Shown here: positions 1 through 11,132 of the stretch, one piece after another | Position numbering within the stretch: position 1 is the first letter of the stretch | How the letters are laid out: each line of letters opens with the position of its first letter | Assembly: GCF_036898095.1 (NCBI RefSeq) | Contig: NC_090750.1 | Span: forward strand, 94,075,745 to 94,139,744 | DNA: 64,000 nucleotides | Direction of reading: 5' to 3' | Source: Palaemon carinicauda | Taxonomy: Eukaryota; Arthropoda; Malacostraca; Decapoda; Palaemonidae | Made by a program: the position numbers and the translations under genes | The notes under the pieces: model-generated | Told to the model about the DNA's origin: nothing | Database searches by the model: none | Seen by the model: only the letters and a program-made list of their open reading frames with translations

Positions 1-240
1 TGAGAACTATGAAAAATCTTATACAAGCATAAAGAACTAACTGAACAACAGTGTCAAGAGATTAATATCTATATCAGGAATAAGAAATTTAATAGACCTT
101 AAATTCCTGTCCAACAAATTAAGATGAGAATCAGCAGTTGAAGACCAGACAGGATTACAATACTCAAAACAAGGCAGAATGAAAGAATCAATATACTTTT
201 TCAAAATAGATTAATCACCAAAAATCTTAGAGAGACTTTC
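1..240 (-). pseudogene. LINE reverse transcriptase C-terminal fragment
   Basis: Read on the minus strand, about positions 240 to 40 encode a run containing FEYCNPVWSS followed by HLNLLDRNLRSIKFL, the kind of thumb/C-terminal segment that follows the RT domain in CR1/Jockey-type LINEs. The frame is lost toward the window edge and no RT catalytic motif is present. It is a decayed, truncated copy with no host function. Family identification rests on motif recognition only. Confidence 0.6.
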
Positions 241-559
241 TCAATAAGCCATTTTTTTGTGCAACTGAAGAAACAGGTGTCATTTCAAAGCTTAATATCT
301 TTACTTCATTAATCTAAAGTAAAAAAACACTATATTAAAATAGCGGCACGTAATAATAAGCCACATATGCATCTTCAGTTTTTCAGCTAGATTTTTCCAA
401 TTAAAAATTGAATTTCAAAAATAAAATCTATTTCTACACTCGCCTGTAGTTCATATTACTTCTTCTCTAGAGGCTTGGTTTAAATTGACATTTACCATAA
501 AATCTTCAAACAATTTAAATATTTCCATTTTCTTTCCTTCAATTATTAAAATAGTACAA

Positions 560-705
560 ACCTTCAACCAGTGATTTATGATGGATAAGCCCAAAGGCTT
601 AACAGGGAAAAATAGCCCAGCGAGGAAAGTAAATAAACTACAACAGAAGTAGTGAACAATTAAAACTATAAAAACTGTACTGTAACAACTTTAAAATAGA
701 TCTTT
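560..705 (-). repeat. Dispersed LINE 3'-end family, degenerate copy
   Basis: Contains the hallmark strings of the commonest repeat in this window (cccaaaggctt, acagggaaaaatagccca, gaggaaag) in reverse orientation. It lacks the usual TTA microsatellite tail. The same family recurs about 13 times in the window and in the 26020-26460 copy follows LINE coding sequence. Confidence 0.7.
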
Positions 706-1546
706 CATATATACAGTAAACTAAAAAAAAAAACTTCCCTGAGCTTAAAATCAAGAACAGTGGCCCGCCATTAACTAACAGGAAAGCAACGAGTAACAGT
801 ATCGAGACAGCTACGAGAACCGATCACTTCCCACTGTAGAGGATTCGCCCATCCCGATATTACAGTCACGCGTTGAGACGAGTCTAATATTGCCTCTCTT
901 ATTAATCTACTGTACTTGAAAATAGTTGGACAAAACCCTTCCTGGGAAGCTCGATACTTGTTCCCCTCTCCACTGGTATCATCGCCTCTCCTCATGTATG
1001 TGCCAACTTACTCTCGGCTCATCAGATAGGAGAAGTCTTTTACATTTTCCAAACATGACGACTACAAACGGGTGCGAGTTTCTGAAGCTTAAACTAAAAA
1101 GTTTTGGATCAATAAAGGGAAACACTTCATGAATGATCACCAGGAGATAGTTTACATAGCAGATAGAGAAAGGTGTTTCGCAATACGATGCTAATTTCTT
1201 TGAACAGTCTTAGATATGCGTCAGGTTTCCGATCAGCCACTCAAGTTAATGGGTCTATGAAGAAAACAAACAAGGCTGTTCTTGCAAAACTATTGAAATG
1301 CTGTGAGTCATCTACTGAAAAAAAAGGACCTTGAACCCAGTGAGATGTTAAGAGACGCAATGGCATTACACTAATTTCGAAACTAAATAATAAAAATCTC
1401 ACATTCGAAGGCGTCCGATTATTTTCACAGATGTTTCACTAAAGAAAAGCAGCATGAAAAGTGATGTGATCTTCGATGTGTACAAGGAAAAGTCAAGTGA
1501 ACATGCTGAGAGTCTTAATAGTGGTTATCTTATAACATGATCTTTA
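706..1546. other. No gene recognised
   Basis: Short ORFs of 60 to 75 codons on both strands overlap each other and show no recognisable motif or splice signals. The next TRMT2A exon was looked for here on the minus strand and was not found. Confidence 0.5.
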
Positions 1547-4500
1547 GAGAATCAACATCAAATTACATGGTCAGTCTTCAAAAACTCCTGAAACTTTCTC
1601 AGATTAATCAGCGTCTGTGTAAGCTAAAGAAAAAGTTGTCCCAATAGAGAATCAACATCAAATTACATGGTCAGTCTTCAAAAACTCCTGAAACTTTCTC
1701 AGATTAATCAGCGTCTGTGTAAGCTAAAGAAAAAGTTGTCCCAATAGAGAATCAACATCAAATTACATGGTCAGTCTTTAAAAACTCCTGAAACTTTCTC
1801 AGATTAATCAGCGTCTGTGTAAGCTAAAGAAAAAGTTGTCCCAATAGAGAATCAACATCAAATTACATGGTCAGTCTTTAAAAACTCCTGAAACTTTCTC
1901 AGATTAATCAGCGTCTGTGTAAGCTAAAGAAAAAGTTGTCCCAATAGAGAATCAACATCAAATTACATGGTCAGTCTTTAAAAACTCCTGAAACTTTCTC
2001 AGATTAATCAGCATCTGTGTAAGCTAAAGAAAAAGTTGTCCCAATAGAGAATCAACATCAAATTACATGGTCAGTCTTTAAAAACTCCTGAAACTTTCTC
2101 AGATTAATCAGCATCTGTGTAAGCTAAAGAAAAAGTTGTCCCAATAGAGAATCAACATCAAATTACATGGTCAGTCTTCAAAATCTCCTGAAACTTTCTC
2201 AGATTAATCAGCGTCTGTGTAAGCTAAAGAAAAAGTTGTCCCAATAGAGAATCAACATCAAATTACATGGTCAGTCTTTAAAAACTCATATAAACTTTCT
2301 CAGATTAATCAGCGTCTGTGTAAGCTAAAGAAAAAGTTGTCCCAATAGAGAATCAACATCAAATTACATGGTCAGTCTTTAAAAACTCCTGAAACTTTCT
2401 CAGATTAATCAGCATCTGTGTAAGCTAAAGAAAAAGTTGTCCCAATAGAGAATCAACATCAAATTACATGGTCAGTCTTTAAAAACTCCTATAAACTTTC
2501 TCAGATTAATCAGCGTCTGTGTAAGCTAAAGAAAAAGTTGTCCCAATAGAGAATCAACATCAAATTACATGGTCAGTCTTCAAAATCTCCTGAAACTTTC
2601 TCAGATTAATCAGCGTCTGTGTAAGCTAAAGAAAAAGTTGTCCCAATAGAGAATCAACATCAAATTACATGGTCAGTCTTTAAAAACTCCTGAAACTTTC
2701 TCAGATTAATCAGCATCTGTGTAAGCTAAAGAAAAAGTTGTCCCAATAGAGAATCAACATCAAATTACATGGTCAGTCTTCAAAATCTCCTGAAACTTTC
2801 TCAGATTAATCAGCATCTGTGTAAGCTAAAGAAAAAGTTGTCCCAATAGAGAATCAACATCAAATTACATGGTCAGTCTTTAAAAACTCCTATAAACTTT
2901 CTCAGATTAATCAGCGTCTGTGTAAGCTAAAGAAAAAGTTGTCCCAATAGAGAATCAACATCAAATTACATGGTCAGTCTTCAAAAACTCCTGAAACTTT
3001 CTCAGATTAATCAGCGTCTGTGTAAGCTAAAGAAAAAGTTGTCCCAATAGAGAATCAACATCAAATTACATGGTCAGTCTTCAAAATCTCCTGAAACTTT
3101 CTCAGATTAATCAGCGTCTGTGTAAGCTAAAGAAAAAGTTGTCCCAATAGAGAATCAACATCAAATTACATGGTCAGTCTTCAAAATCTCCTGAAACTTT
3201 CTCAGATTAATCAGCGTCTGTGTAAGCTAAAGAAAAAGTTGTCCCAATAGAGAATCAACATCAAATTACATGGTCAGTCTTCAAAATCTCCTGAAACTTT
3301 CTCAGATTAATCAGCATCTGTGTAAGCTAAAGAAAAAGTTGTCCCAATAGAGAATCAACATCAAATTACATGGTCAGTCTTCAAAATCTCCTGAAACTTT
3401 CTCAGATTAATCAGCGTCTGTGTAAGCTAAAGAAAAAGTTGTCCCAATAGAGAATCAACATCAAATTACATGGTCAGTCTTCAAAAACTCCTGAAACTTT
3501 CTCAGATTAATCAGCGTCTGTGTAAGCTAAAGAAAAAGTTGTCCCAATAGAGAATCAACATCAAATTACATGGTCAGTCTTCAAAATCTCCTGAAACTTT
3601 CTCAGATTAATCAGCATCTGTGTAAGCTAAAGAAAAAGTTGTCCCAATAGAGAATCAACATCAAATTACATGGTCAGTCTTCAAAATCTCCTGAAACTTT
3701 CTCAGATTAATCAGCGTCTGTGTAAGCTAAAGAAAAAGTTGTCCCAATAGAGAATCAACATCAAATTACATGGTCAGTCTTCAAAAACTCCTGAAACTTT
3801 CTCAGATTAATCAGCGTCTGTGTAAGCTAAAGAAAAAGTTGTCCCAATAGAGAATCAACATCAAATTACATGGTCAGTCTTTAAAAACTCCTGAAACTTT
3901 CTCAGATTAATCAGCATCTGTGTAAGCTAAAGAAAAAGTTGTCCCAATAGAGAATCAACATCAAATTACATGGTCAGTCTTCAAAAACTCCTGAAACTTT
4001 CTCAGATTAATCAGCGTCTGTGTAAGCTAAAGAAAAAGTTGTCCCAATAGAGAATCAACATCAAATTACATGGTCAGTCTTTAAAAACTCCTGAAACTTT
4101 CTCAGATTAATCAGCATCTGTGTAAGCTAAAGAAAAAGTTGTCCCAATAGAGAATCAACATCAAATTACATGGTCAGTCTTTAAAAACTCCTGAAACTTT
4201 CTCAGATTAATCAGCATCTGTGTAAGCTAAAGAAAAAGTTGTCCCAATAGAGAATCAACATCAAATTACATGGTCAGTCTTCAAAATCTCCTGAAACTTT
4301 CTCAGATTAATCAGCGTCTGTGTAAGCTAAAGAAAAAGTTGTCCCAATAGAGAATCAACATCAAATTACATGGTCAGTCTTCAAAATCTCCTGAAACTTT
4401 CTCAGATTAATCAGCGTCTGTGTAAGCTAAAGAAAAAGTTGTCCCAATAGAGAATCAACATCAAATTACATGGTCAGTCTTCAAAATCTCCTGAAACTTT

Positions 4501-5350
4501 CTCAGATTAATCAGCGTCTGTGTAAGCTAAAGAAAAAGTTGTCCCAATAGAGAATCAACATCAAATTACATGGTCAGTCTTCAAAAACTCCTGAAACTTT
4601 CTCAGATTAATCAGCGTCTGTGTAAGCTAAAGAAAAAGTTGTCCCAATAGAGAATCAACATCAAATTACATGGTCAGTCTTCAAAATCTCCTGAAACTTT
4701 CTCAGATTAATCAGCATCTGTGTAAGCTAAAGAAAAAGTTGTCCCAATAGAGAATCAACATCAAATTACATGGTCAGTCTTCAAAATCTCCTGAAACTTT
4801 CTCAGATTAATCAGCGTCTGTGTAAGCTAAAGAAAAAGTTGTCCCAATAGAGAATCAACATCAAATTACATGGTCAGTCTTCAAAAACTCCTGAAACTTT
4901 CTCAGATTAATCAGCGTCTGTGTAAGCTAAAGAAAAAGTTGTCCCAATAGAGAATCAACATCAAATTACATGGTCAGTCTTCAAAATCTCCTGAAACTTT
5001 CTCAGATTAATCAGCGTCTGTGTAAGCTAAAGAAAAAGTTGTCCCAATAGAGAATCAACATCAAATTACATGGTCAGTCTTCAAAAACTCCTATAAACTT
5101 TCTCAGATTAATCAGCGTCTGTGTAAGCTAAAGAAAAAGTTGTCCCTATAGAGAATCAACATCAAATTACATGGTCAGTCTTCAAAAACTCCTGAAACTT
5201 TCTCAGATTAATCAGCGTCTGTGTAAGCTAAAGAAAAAGTTGTCCCAATAGAGAATCAACATCAAATTACATGGTCAGTCTTCAAAAACTCCTGAAACTT
5301 TCTCAGATTAATCAGCGTCTGTGTAAGCTAAAGAAAAAGTTGTCCCTATA
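1547..5350. repeat. 100-bp satellite, 38 tandem units
   Basis: Each unit starts with gagaatcaacatcaaatt and ends with agaaaaagttgtcccaata. The distance from the first to the last unit start is 3804 bp, which equals 38 units of 100 bp plus four units that carry one extra base (the tataaac variant near 2285, 2490, 2886 and 5090). Units differ at only a few diagnostic sites: c/t after gtcagtctt, a/t in aaaa[a/t]ctcc, and g/a in cagc[g/a]tctg. A degraded further unit follows to about 5400. Stops occur in all frames and 100 is not a multiple of three, so it is not coding. Confidence 0.97.
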
Positions 5351-5589
5351 GAGAATCAACATCAAACTGCATGGCCACTCCTCAAAGAATCCTACAATGT
5401 CTTGCCCAACCTAGCAATTCACAATCATTTCACCTTTCCTATTAGTACACCTTTCAATATCATGGTGTCAAACTAATCCAAAGACCTAATAGCAATGCAT
5501 CCCTCAGTATAACAATGGCGTGATATATCTCAACTTTTCTTGTCATAAAACATAACAACAAATCATCTCATTTTCTCTCATCAGTAAAA

Positions 5590-5807
5590 ATATGTGGAAT
5601 GATCTTCCTAATCAGGATGTTGAATTAGTGGAACCACAATTGCAAATAATGTATCTACTTATTTATGTCGAATAGACTGACCAGGCTCTCTTTATACTTT
5701 ATACACTACAGATCTATTTTTATACGTTACCGATCTCAAAACATTTTAATTATTCATTACTTCTCTTTTAGTTTATTCATATCTTTACTTACTTTCCTCA
5801 CTGGGTA
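5590..5807 (+). repeat. LINE 3' end, left part, split by a MITE
   Basis: The plus strand reads tgtggaatgatcttcctaat, the conserved WNDLP-type end of the LINE reading frame, then the 3' UTR ending tttcctcactggg. The continuation (ccctgttggaaccctttgg and the gcttagctggtaat tail) is displaced to 6503-6580. The element at 5808-6501 was inserted into this older copy. Confidence 0.75.
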
Positions 5808-5955
5808 CAGTGAACCCTCGCTACTTCGCGGTTCGACCATCGCAGATTCACCACTTCGCGGATTTTTTCCATAACCCATATATATACAGTAATATATATA
5901 TATATGTATGCATGTATTTATGTATATATGTAGGTATGTATGTGTATACATATAA

Positions 5956-5986
<31 letters not shown>

Positions 5987-5996
5987 TATACATATA

Positions 5997-6094
<98 letters not shown>

Positions 6095-6501
6095 AAAGTA
6101 GGAAGATGTGATGTAGTTCTAAGGGAAAAGTATGGGAAATATGTCTGGGTAATAAGCAAAGCTCTACCTCCAGTTTGTTTCTACATTATGATCAGAGATA
6201 AATGTAAACAAAACATTGGTTGCCATTTTTTATCGTGCTTTTTAGCATGTTTAGGAAATGCATGATATAAAATCACCTTTAATATTTGTGCCTGTTTTAG
6301 TTTAGGGTACTGTAGTACATGCATTAAGTGTTCTGTACATTAAAGGGTAGTTTGTTAACAGTACTACGTACAAGGGAAGGTTTTAAAAGTCTGAATATAC
6401 ATGTTGAATAAATAGGTAAATATGGTGTCACTACTTCGCGGATTTTCACCTATCGCGGCCGCGACTGGAACCTATCTACCGCGATAAACGAGGGTTCACT
6501 G
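5808..6501. mobile_element. Tigger/pogo-type non-autonomous element (MITE)
   Basis: Left end CAGTGAACCCTCGCTACTTC and right end CGAGGGTTCACTG are terminal inverted repeats, flanked on both sides by TA (5806-5807 and 6502-6503), the target duplication of Tc1/mariner/pogo elements. Sub-terminal cttcgcgg motifs also occur at the end of the Tigger copy near 57390, which suggests that an autonomous relative mobilised it. The interior is non-coding and holds a long TA microsatellite. Confidence 0.88.
6001..6092. repeat. TA dinucleotide microsatellite
   Basis: A nearly pure TA run of about 90 bp lies inside the Tigger MITE, preceded by mixed TA/CA/TATG repeats from about 5885. The tyrosine/isoleucine-rich ORFs across it are artefacts of the repeat. 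Confidence 0.97.
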
Positions 6502-6502
6502 T

Positions 6503-6585
6503 AATTTCACCCTGTTGGAACCCTTTGGTAATCATCCTTCTTTTCCAACTAGGGTTGTAGCTTAGCTGGTAATAAAAACATTAAT
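6503..6585 (+). repeat. LINE 3' end, right part of the split copy
   Basis: This is the remainder of the LINE 3' UTR whose left part ends at 5807. It has ccctgttggaaccctttgg, ccaactagggttgtagctta and a short taataaaaacattaat tail. Confidence 0.75.
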
Positions 6586-6697
6586 AAACTTTGAAAGAAA
6601 ACAGACTTTGCATCCATTACCTAACATATCACCTAAGTAAATCTCCACACCATCAAATCGTTAAGGACTCAATACTTTCGAGAAAAGCCAACATTAC

Positions 6698-6847
6698 CTT
6701 ATCTTCGTACGTAAAGTGGGCAAACGGCGTCACGCTCTTCACGACCTGTTCGTTAATTGGGATTTTGGCGTCCGGGTCTACTCCCTCCAGGAGCTTGGAG
6801 TTGGCGGCTCGTTTGGCCTGGACCGGGTCTTCCACGGGTTTTGCGAT
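6698..6847 (-). CDS. TRMT2A: TRMT2A-like exon: linker after the RRM
   Basis: Internal exon of 150 nt (50 codons, phase 0 at both ends) bounded by acceptor ttttttcttccag and donor GTAATG. It begins IAKPVEDPVQAKR and ends with VTPFAHFTYEDK. These match by eye the region just after the RRM in vertebrate TRMT2A (an LARPKADP-like segment, then a VTPLW..PYAEQL-like segment that leads into the methyltransferase domain). TRMT2A is an S-adenosylmethionine-dependent tRNA uridine C5-methyltransferase. The next exons should lie left of position 1; none was found in 1-6690, which is mostly repeats. The splice phase agrees with the upstream exon at 8452-8622. No frame disruption is seen here. Confidence 0.85.
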
Positions 6848-7146
6848 CTGGAAGAAAAAACTTAATAAATCATTTATATAAATGATTTCAATTGAAATCT
6901 CCATGTACAGTTTTTTTTTTTTATTTCTAAACGTATTGGATGAAATATCTATGATAGATGAATTAATTACTATTTTAGCAAGACGTAAATTAAGACAGTA
7001 AAGAATCAAGAATATATACAATAAATACAGGAGACCTGTAAGAACTTTAATACCATAACAAGAATATGTACTGTACAACAAATAAGGGAAACCTGTAAGA
7101 TTCCTATACTTTACAGCACCAGCATTGAGATTAAAACGAGTCTGAA

Positions 7147-7482
7147 GGACACTCCAAAATCAAACCATTGTTCTCTAGTCTTGGGTAGTGCCACAGCCTT
7201 TGTACCGTGGTCTTCCACTGTCTTGGATTAGAGTTCTCTTGCTTGAGGGTACACCCGGGCATGCTATTCTATCCTATTTCTTTTCCTCTTTTGTTAAAGT
7301 TTGTATAGTTTATATAAGAGATATTTATTTTAATGTTGTTACTCTTCTTAAGATATTTCATTTTTCTTTGTTTCCTTTCCTCATGGGGATATTTTCCCTG
7401 TTGGAACCCCAGGGCTTATAGAATTCTGCTTTTCCAACTAGGGTTGTACCTTAGAGAGTAATAATAATAATAACAATAATAA
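7147..7482 (+). repeat. Dispersed LINE 3'-end family
   Basis: A long copy, from ctccaaaatcaaaccattg through tggattagagttctcttgc and ccctgttggaaccccaggg to a tail of taataataataa. The simple-repeat tail points to target-primed insertion by a LINE, with this end 3'. Confidence 0.8.
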
Positions 7483-7931
7483 TTGTACAATTAGGAAGCA
7501 CATTTCACAAATTGGTTACAGCATCGGGAATGAATTCCAAAATACTCTACGGTTTTAACCATTCCTCAAAATAAATAAAGCTAGAACCACCAACAACATG
7601 AAAGCCCCTTCGGCCACATAGCAATGCGCATTGCCTGCATAAGCAGGGAGTGCATTGCAACATTCCTATATGAACATATAAATAAAAAATGATCAGCTGA
7701 GTCTTCACATACACATCCACATATTACAGTAATATACATAAACATTGTTATTACCAGCGAGGTTATATTTTCACCTGGTTTTACCCGACTACTTTTTTAC
7801 GCGTATCTGTGTGTGGGATTACGTTAAATTTCGTGCTGGATTTTCATCAAATTGCAACAACGGATTGGCATTATGCCCCAGAAGAACCCCTTACATTTTT
7901 TAGGTGATCCAGATGAAGATCATAATTCTGG

Positions 7932-8242
7932 TTAACCCTTATACCCACAAAGGACGTACTGGTACGTTTCACAAAACTCATCCCTTTACCCCCATGGACG
8001 TACCGGTACGTCCTTGCAAAAAACTGCTATTTACATTTTTTTTTTGGCATATATTTGATAATTTTTTGAGAGACTTCAGGCATTTTCCAAGAGAATGAGA
8101 CCAACCTGACCTCTCCATGATGAAAATTAAGGCTGTTAGAGCAATTTAAAAAAAAATATTCTGCAAAATGTGCTTGAAAAAAAATAGCCCCTGGGGGTTA
8201 AGGGTTGGAAAGTTCCAAATAGCCTGGGATTAAAAGGGTTAA
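7932..8242 (+). mobile_element. piggyBac-like MITE flanked by TTAA, copy 1
   Basis: TTAA at both ends (7932-7935 and 8239-8242), starting TTAACCC and ending GGGTTAA. The interior has a palindromic ggacgtactggtacgt-type motif and the conserved gaccaacctgacctct. Three other copies (17365, 31775, 47974) share the length of about 305 bp and these ends. A TTAA target and CCC/GGG termini are typical of piggyBac. No transposase is encoded. Confidence 0.8.
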
Positions 8243-8451
8243 TATTGTTATTATGTAATAGATTTATTCACGGCCAACATACCAAAGACGAAACCTTGGA
8301 CCGAAGACTTATCATACAGTACTGTAGATACACTCACGGCCAACACGAAAAGAGGAAATTCTGGTCCGCAGACTTGAGTAAAGCGTTGACAATCTTCATT
8401 GCCGGGGGTCTGAAATCTACGATTACTCTTTCTACTTATTATAAGACTCAC

Positions 8452-8622
8452 CGAACACGAGAGGACGCATTTCTTCCACTTGAACTTGTCCAGCACAGTC
8501 AGAGCCTTGGTCCGGGACTTCTCGTCACGGAAAGTCACGTAGGCCCAGTCTTTGTTGGAGCCGGCTGGCTTGATCGTGTGCGCCTTGAGCTGCAAGGTCT
8601 CGTTCAGAAGTTTCTTCAGTTG
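8452..8622 (-). CDS. TRMT2A: TRMT2A-like exon: RNA recognition motif
   Basis: Internal exon of exactly 171 nt (57 codons), phase 0 at both ends, with acceptor ttatcattccag and donor GTGAGT. It encodes most of an RRM: a leucine-rich helix (QLKKLLNETL), the RNP1-like strand DWAYVTFRDEKSRTKAL, and a final VLDKFKWKKCVLS strand. The pattern F/YVTFR...R.KAL.VL.....K aligns by eye with the RRM of vertebrate TRMT2A, where it precedes the tRNA methyltransferase domain. The order RRM then LARP-like linker in the next exon makes the assignment firm. It lies between a piggyBac-like MITE and a 35-bp minisatellite, both intronic. Confidence 0.9.
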
Positions 8623-8664
8623 CTGGAATGATAAACGATTGTTAGCATTGTTTGAGAGCAAAAT

Positions 8665-8977
8665 GTCTAATTATAGTCGAATACTGTTTGCAGGCAAAGG
8701 TCAAACTATAGTTTAATACTGTTTGCAAGCAAAGGTCAAATCATAGTCCAGTACTGCTTGCAAGAAAAGGTCGTTATGGTCCAATACTGTTTGCAAGCAA
8801 AGGTCAAGTTATAGTCCAGTACTGTTTGCAAGAAAAGGTCAAGTTATGGTCCAATACTGTTTGCAAGAAAAGGTCAAATTATAGTCCAGTACTGTTTGCA
8901 AGAAAAGGTCAAGCTATGGTCCAATACTGTTTGCAAGAAAAGGTCAAATTATAGTCCAGTACTGTTTGCAAGCAAAG
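8665..8977. repeat. 35-bp minisatellite, nine units
   Basis: Nine units built on gtcaa..tatagtccagtact and gtttgcaagaaaag, in 313 bp (eight of 35 bp, one of 33). In the right-hand half, units with tatagtccagt alternate with units with tatggtccaat, so the effective period is about 70 bp. It is intronic in the TRMT2A-like gene. Confidence 0.95.
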
Positions 8978-9205
8978 GTCCTGTTATAGTCATTGGGGGT
9001 TAAGTTTTCTGCTATTCCTCAACTGTTTATCTAAGTCACCTTATTAAGTGGTATGAATATCAAAGTCCTGTCCTTAAAAAAACGGCATTAGCCGACTGAC
9101 CAGCTCAAACGACGATAGTTGGCACACGTAAAGGAAGGAACGACCACCAATTCGTCATCTGCTTTTGTCTATTTATTAGTTAAAACAAGTTAGTTAACTA
9201 CTCAC

Positions 9206-9501
9206 CCCCATCGCATAATATCGAGGCAGCCCCCTAAAGTTCTATCTTAAAATCCTCGGAGGTGAACTCCGTGTCTCGCTTCGTCTGCGGCGTTTCCCTG
9301 GTCTCCACAGACGCTTCCCTTCCAGTGGAGCCGTTCGTGTCATCTTCCTGTATCTCATCGATGTCGCTGTCCGCCTTGAGGGTCAGCTCGTCCTTGGCCT
9401 TGCGGTGCCGTTTTCCTCGTCGTAGTCGTCCTCCGCCTCATCCTCCTCGCTGTTCAGGTGATCCTCGAGCTCAATCATGTCTTGGTCATCGGCCAAGTTT
9501 T
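9206..9501 (-). CDS. TRMT2A: TRMT2A-like exon: acidic N-terminus and RRM start, two frame breaks
   Basis: Exon of 296 nt with acceptor ttgtctttcag and donor GGGGGTGAGT. The 5' part encodes a strongly acidic stretch (ENLADDQDMIELEDHLN, then EEDEAEDDYDEE). The 3' part encodes FTSEDFKIEL and GLPRYYAMG, which match by eye the start of the TRMT2A RRM (an FTSEIFKLEL-like strand followed by a VPRH..-like turn). These parts are in different frames. The frame changes near 9405-9415 (about the GAAAACGGCACCG run), and again at GAACTTTAGG near 9232, where one extra T creates TAG. The two shifts compensate, so the last 10 codons join the next exon in phase 0. They could be sequencing indels or real mutations. 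A methionine in the acidic stretch (MIELED) could be a start codon, or upstream exons may be spliced in. Confidence 0.8.
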
Positions 9502-9639
9502 CTGAAAGACAAAGTTGAGCTTAGTAAAACAAATACATCTGATAGACATAATTATTCTTATGAGAAAAGTTACTACTATATAGCTAAGAACTAATATATA
9601 CTCATCCCTTTGAATTTTTATTATATGCAGTAAGTTTCA

Positions 9640-10580
9640 CGAATTCCTTAAGAAATAATTCTCAGTACGGTAGTCGGATATTTGCAAGCTCTCAAACCAG
9701 TGGAGTGCTTGTCTCGTCAACATCACTTCAAGTACGGTACTTGTACTGAGCTCATTCTAATATAAACAACTTTCAAAATAAAGGATTATTATTCTTTGGT
9801 TATAAAAGGATAAAGGAATAATCAGTACTGTACCTGTCTACAGCCTCTCTTACATTAAACTGGTGAATTTGAAGGAACATTTAATGAACACTTGGAATAA
9901 CAACGTTAACGGCCCTTTCAATTACGGAAATACGACGCAGAATAACTGGAGATTTTCCGACCGAGAATGGATAAAACTTCACTGAATAGACCCAGAATAT
10001 GATCCCAGAATATAATGAAATCTTGATATAAATCTATATATGATATACTGTTGGCAGGAACCGTTGATTGATTGATTTTGGGTTTTTCCGTCATCCTGAC
10101 ATACATCAAGCTTTGTTGAAATAACTAAAAACACGATGCAATCTTGACACAGAACTACGGATGAAGATGAAATAAAGGCTAGCAAAATAAAAACTAATTA
10201 CCCACAAAGCTTCAAGATCCATATCCCAGAAGAGGACGATACAAAGAAATTAATCTAATCCACTTCAACTAATATATTCAATTGAATCCCAAAGTCCTAT
10301 TCTACTGTTGTACCTTTTCAGTGGCTCCTTTACTTATAAACAAATCATAAAAACAAACAACTTTTATGTTCGACTGCCAGCATCTTTTATCACTAACTAC
10401 TATTAACCATCATAATAAATATCGAACCAAGAACATGTTAAACATTTACACTCGGGAAATTTCAACAGCCTTCTGCCACGTAAAAATTTAAATTTTATTC
10501 ATATCTATTTTCCCTTACCATACAAACCCGAATCATTTATCAGGAGAATGTTTTTAGCGTAACTAGAAGGCGACTTAAAA
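9640..10580. other. No gene recognised
   Basis: AT-rich sequence with overlapping short ORFs and no domain. A ttgattgattgatt tract followed by catcctgacat near 10066-10105 resembles the start of the repeat at 48470 and is probably the same dispersed family. Confidence 0.5.
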
Positions 10581-10583
10581 TTC

Positions 10584-10760
10584 TTAAATAGGAGACCCTA
10601 GGGGATACGTCAAAGCCCTTTGATCCTGCACAGGAGCTAAGATGACACCTCTTGTCAACCCCAACGACATAAGCATGAAAATACAGCCGGCAATAAGCCA
10701 AGTCACTAGCAGGAACGGGTTGACGTCAAGGATGGCGAGGTTGTAGACTCTACTAGACAT
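10584..10760 (-). CDS. Putative 58-residue single-span membrane protein
   Basis: ORF of 59 codons from ATG at 10760 to TAA at 10584. After a polar N-terminus (MSSRVYNLAILDVN) come about 25 residues of a plausible membrane helix containing FLLVTWLIAGCIFMLMSLGL, then a polar tail ending LTYPLGSPI. I do not recognise a family. It lies just downstream of the decayed recombinase at 11133, so it could be an accessory ORF of that retroelement, a small host protein, or chance. It is intact while the neighbouring pol and recombinase frames are broken, which argues mildly against it being an element gene of the same age. Confidence 0.3.
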   Translation of the reverse strand: MSSRVYNLAILDVNPFLLVTWLIAGCIFMLMSLGLTRGVILAPVQDQRALTYPLGSPI

Positions 10761-11132
10761 GGTCCAGCTTGAATGGTCCCTGAACTCCCGTCCAACTGAT
10801 TACCAGGCAGAGATGTTTCCGGAACAGAAAGGAAAGTCACCTCGGTCCAGGCTAATCGTAGCGAGGAGATGAAGGAGGATTGAAGTCGTGGCTGGCTGAT
10901 TTCTATATCCAGTCTAAGCATTCCTGACCGTAGGTAATGGAGATCTTAAAAGCTTTCCAATGAATAGTGACAAGAAAAACACACCCTTTACTTAAGCTTG
11001 GAGGGGATACCACAGGCTCTAGCAGGTCCTCTAAGGCTGACGTTCTCCTATCGACAGATTGCGGAAGACTGACGACCAATCTCCACATACAACCATAAAA
11101 ACTAAACAAGTTCCAAGAGATAGAAAAGGGTA

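Noticed and set aside
1547..5350. CRISPR-like array
   Set aside because: The units are contiguous 100-bp repeats with no unique spacers, no cas genes are present, and the context is eukaryotic.
5757..6265. Tyrosine/isoleucine-rich ORFs on both strands
   Set aside because: They are translations of the TA/CATA microsatellite inside the Tigger MITE.
10190..10230. First exon of TRMT2A starting MDLEALW with a GTAATT donor
   Set aside because: Its phase does not join 9206-9501 without an immediate stop, and nothing else supports it.
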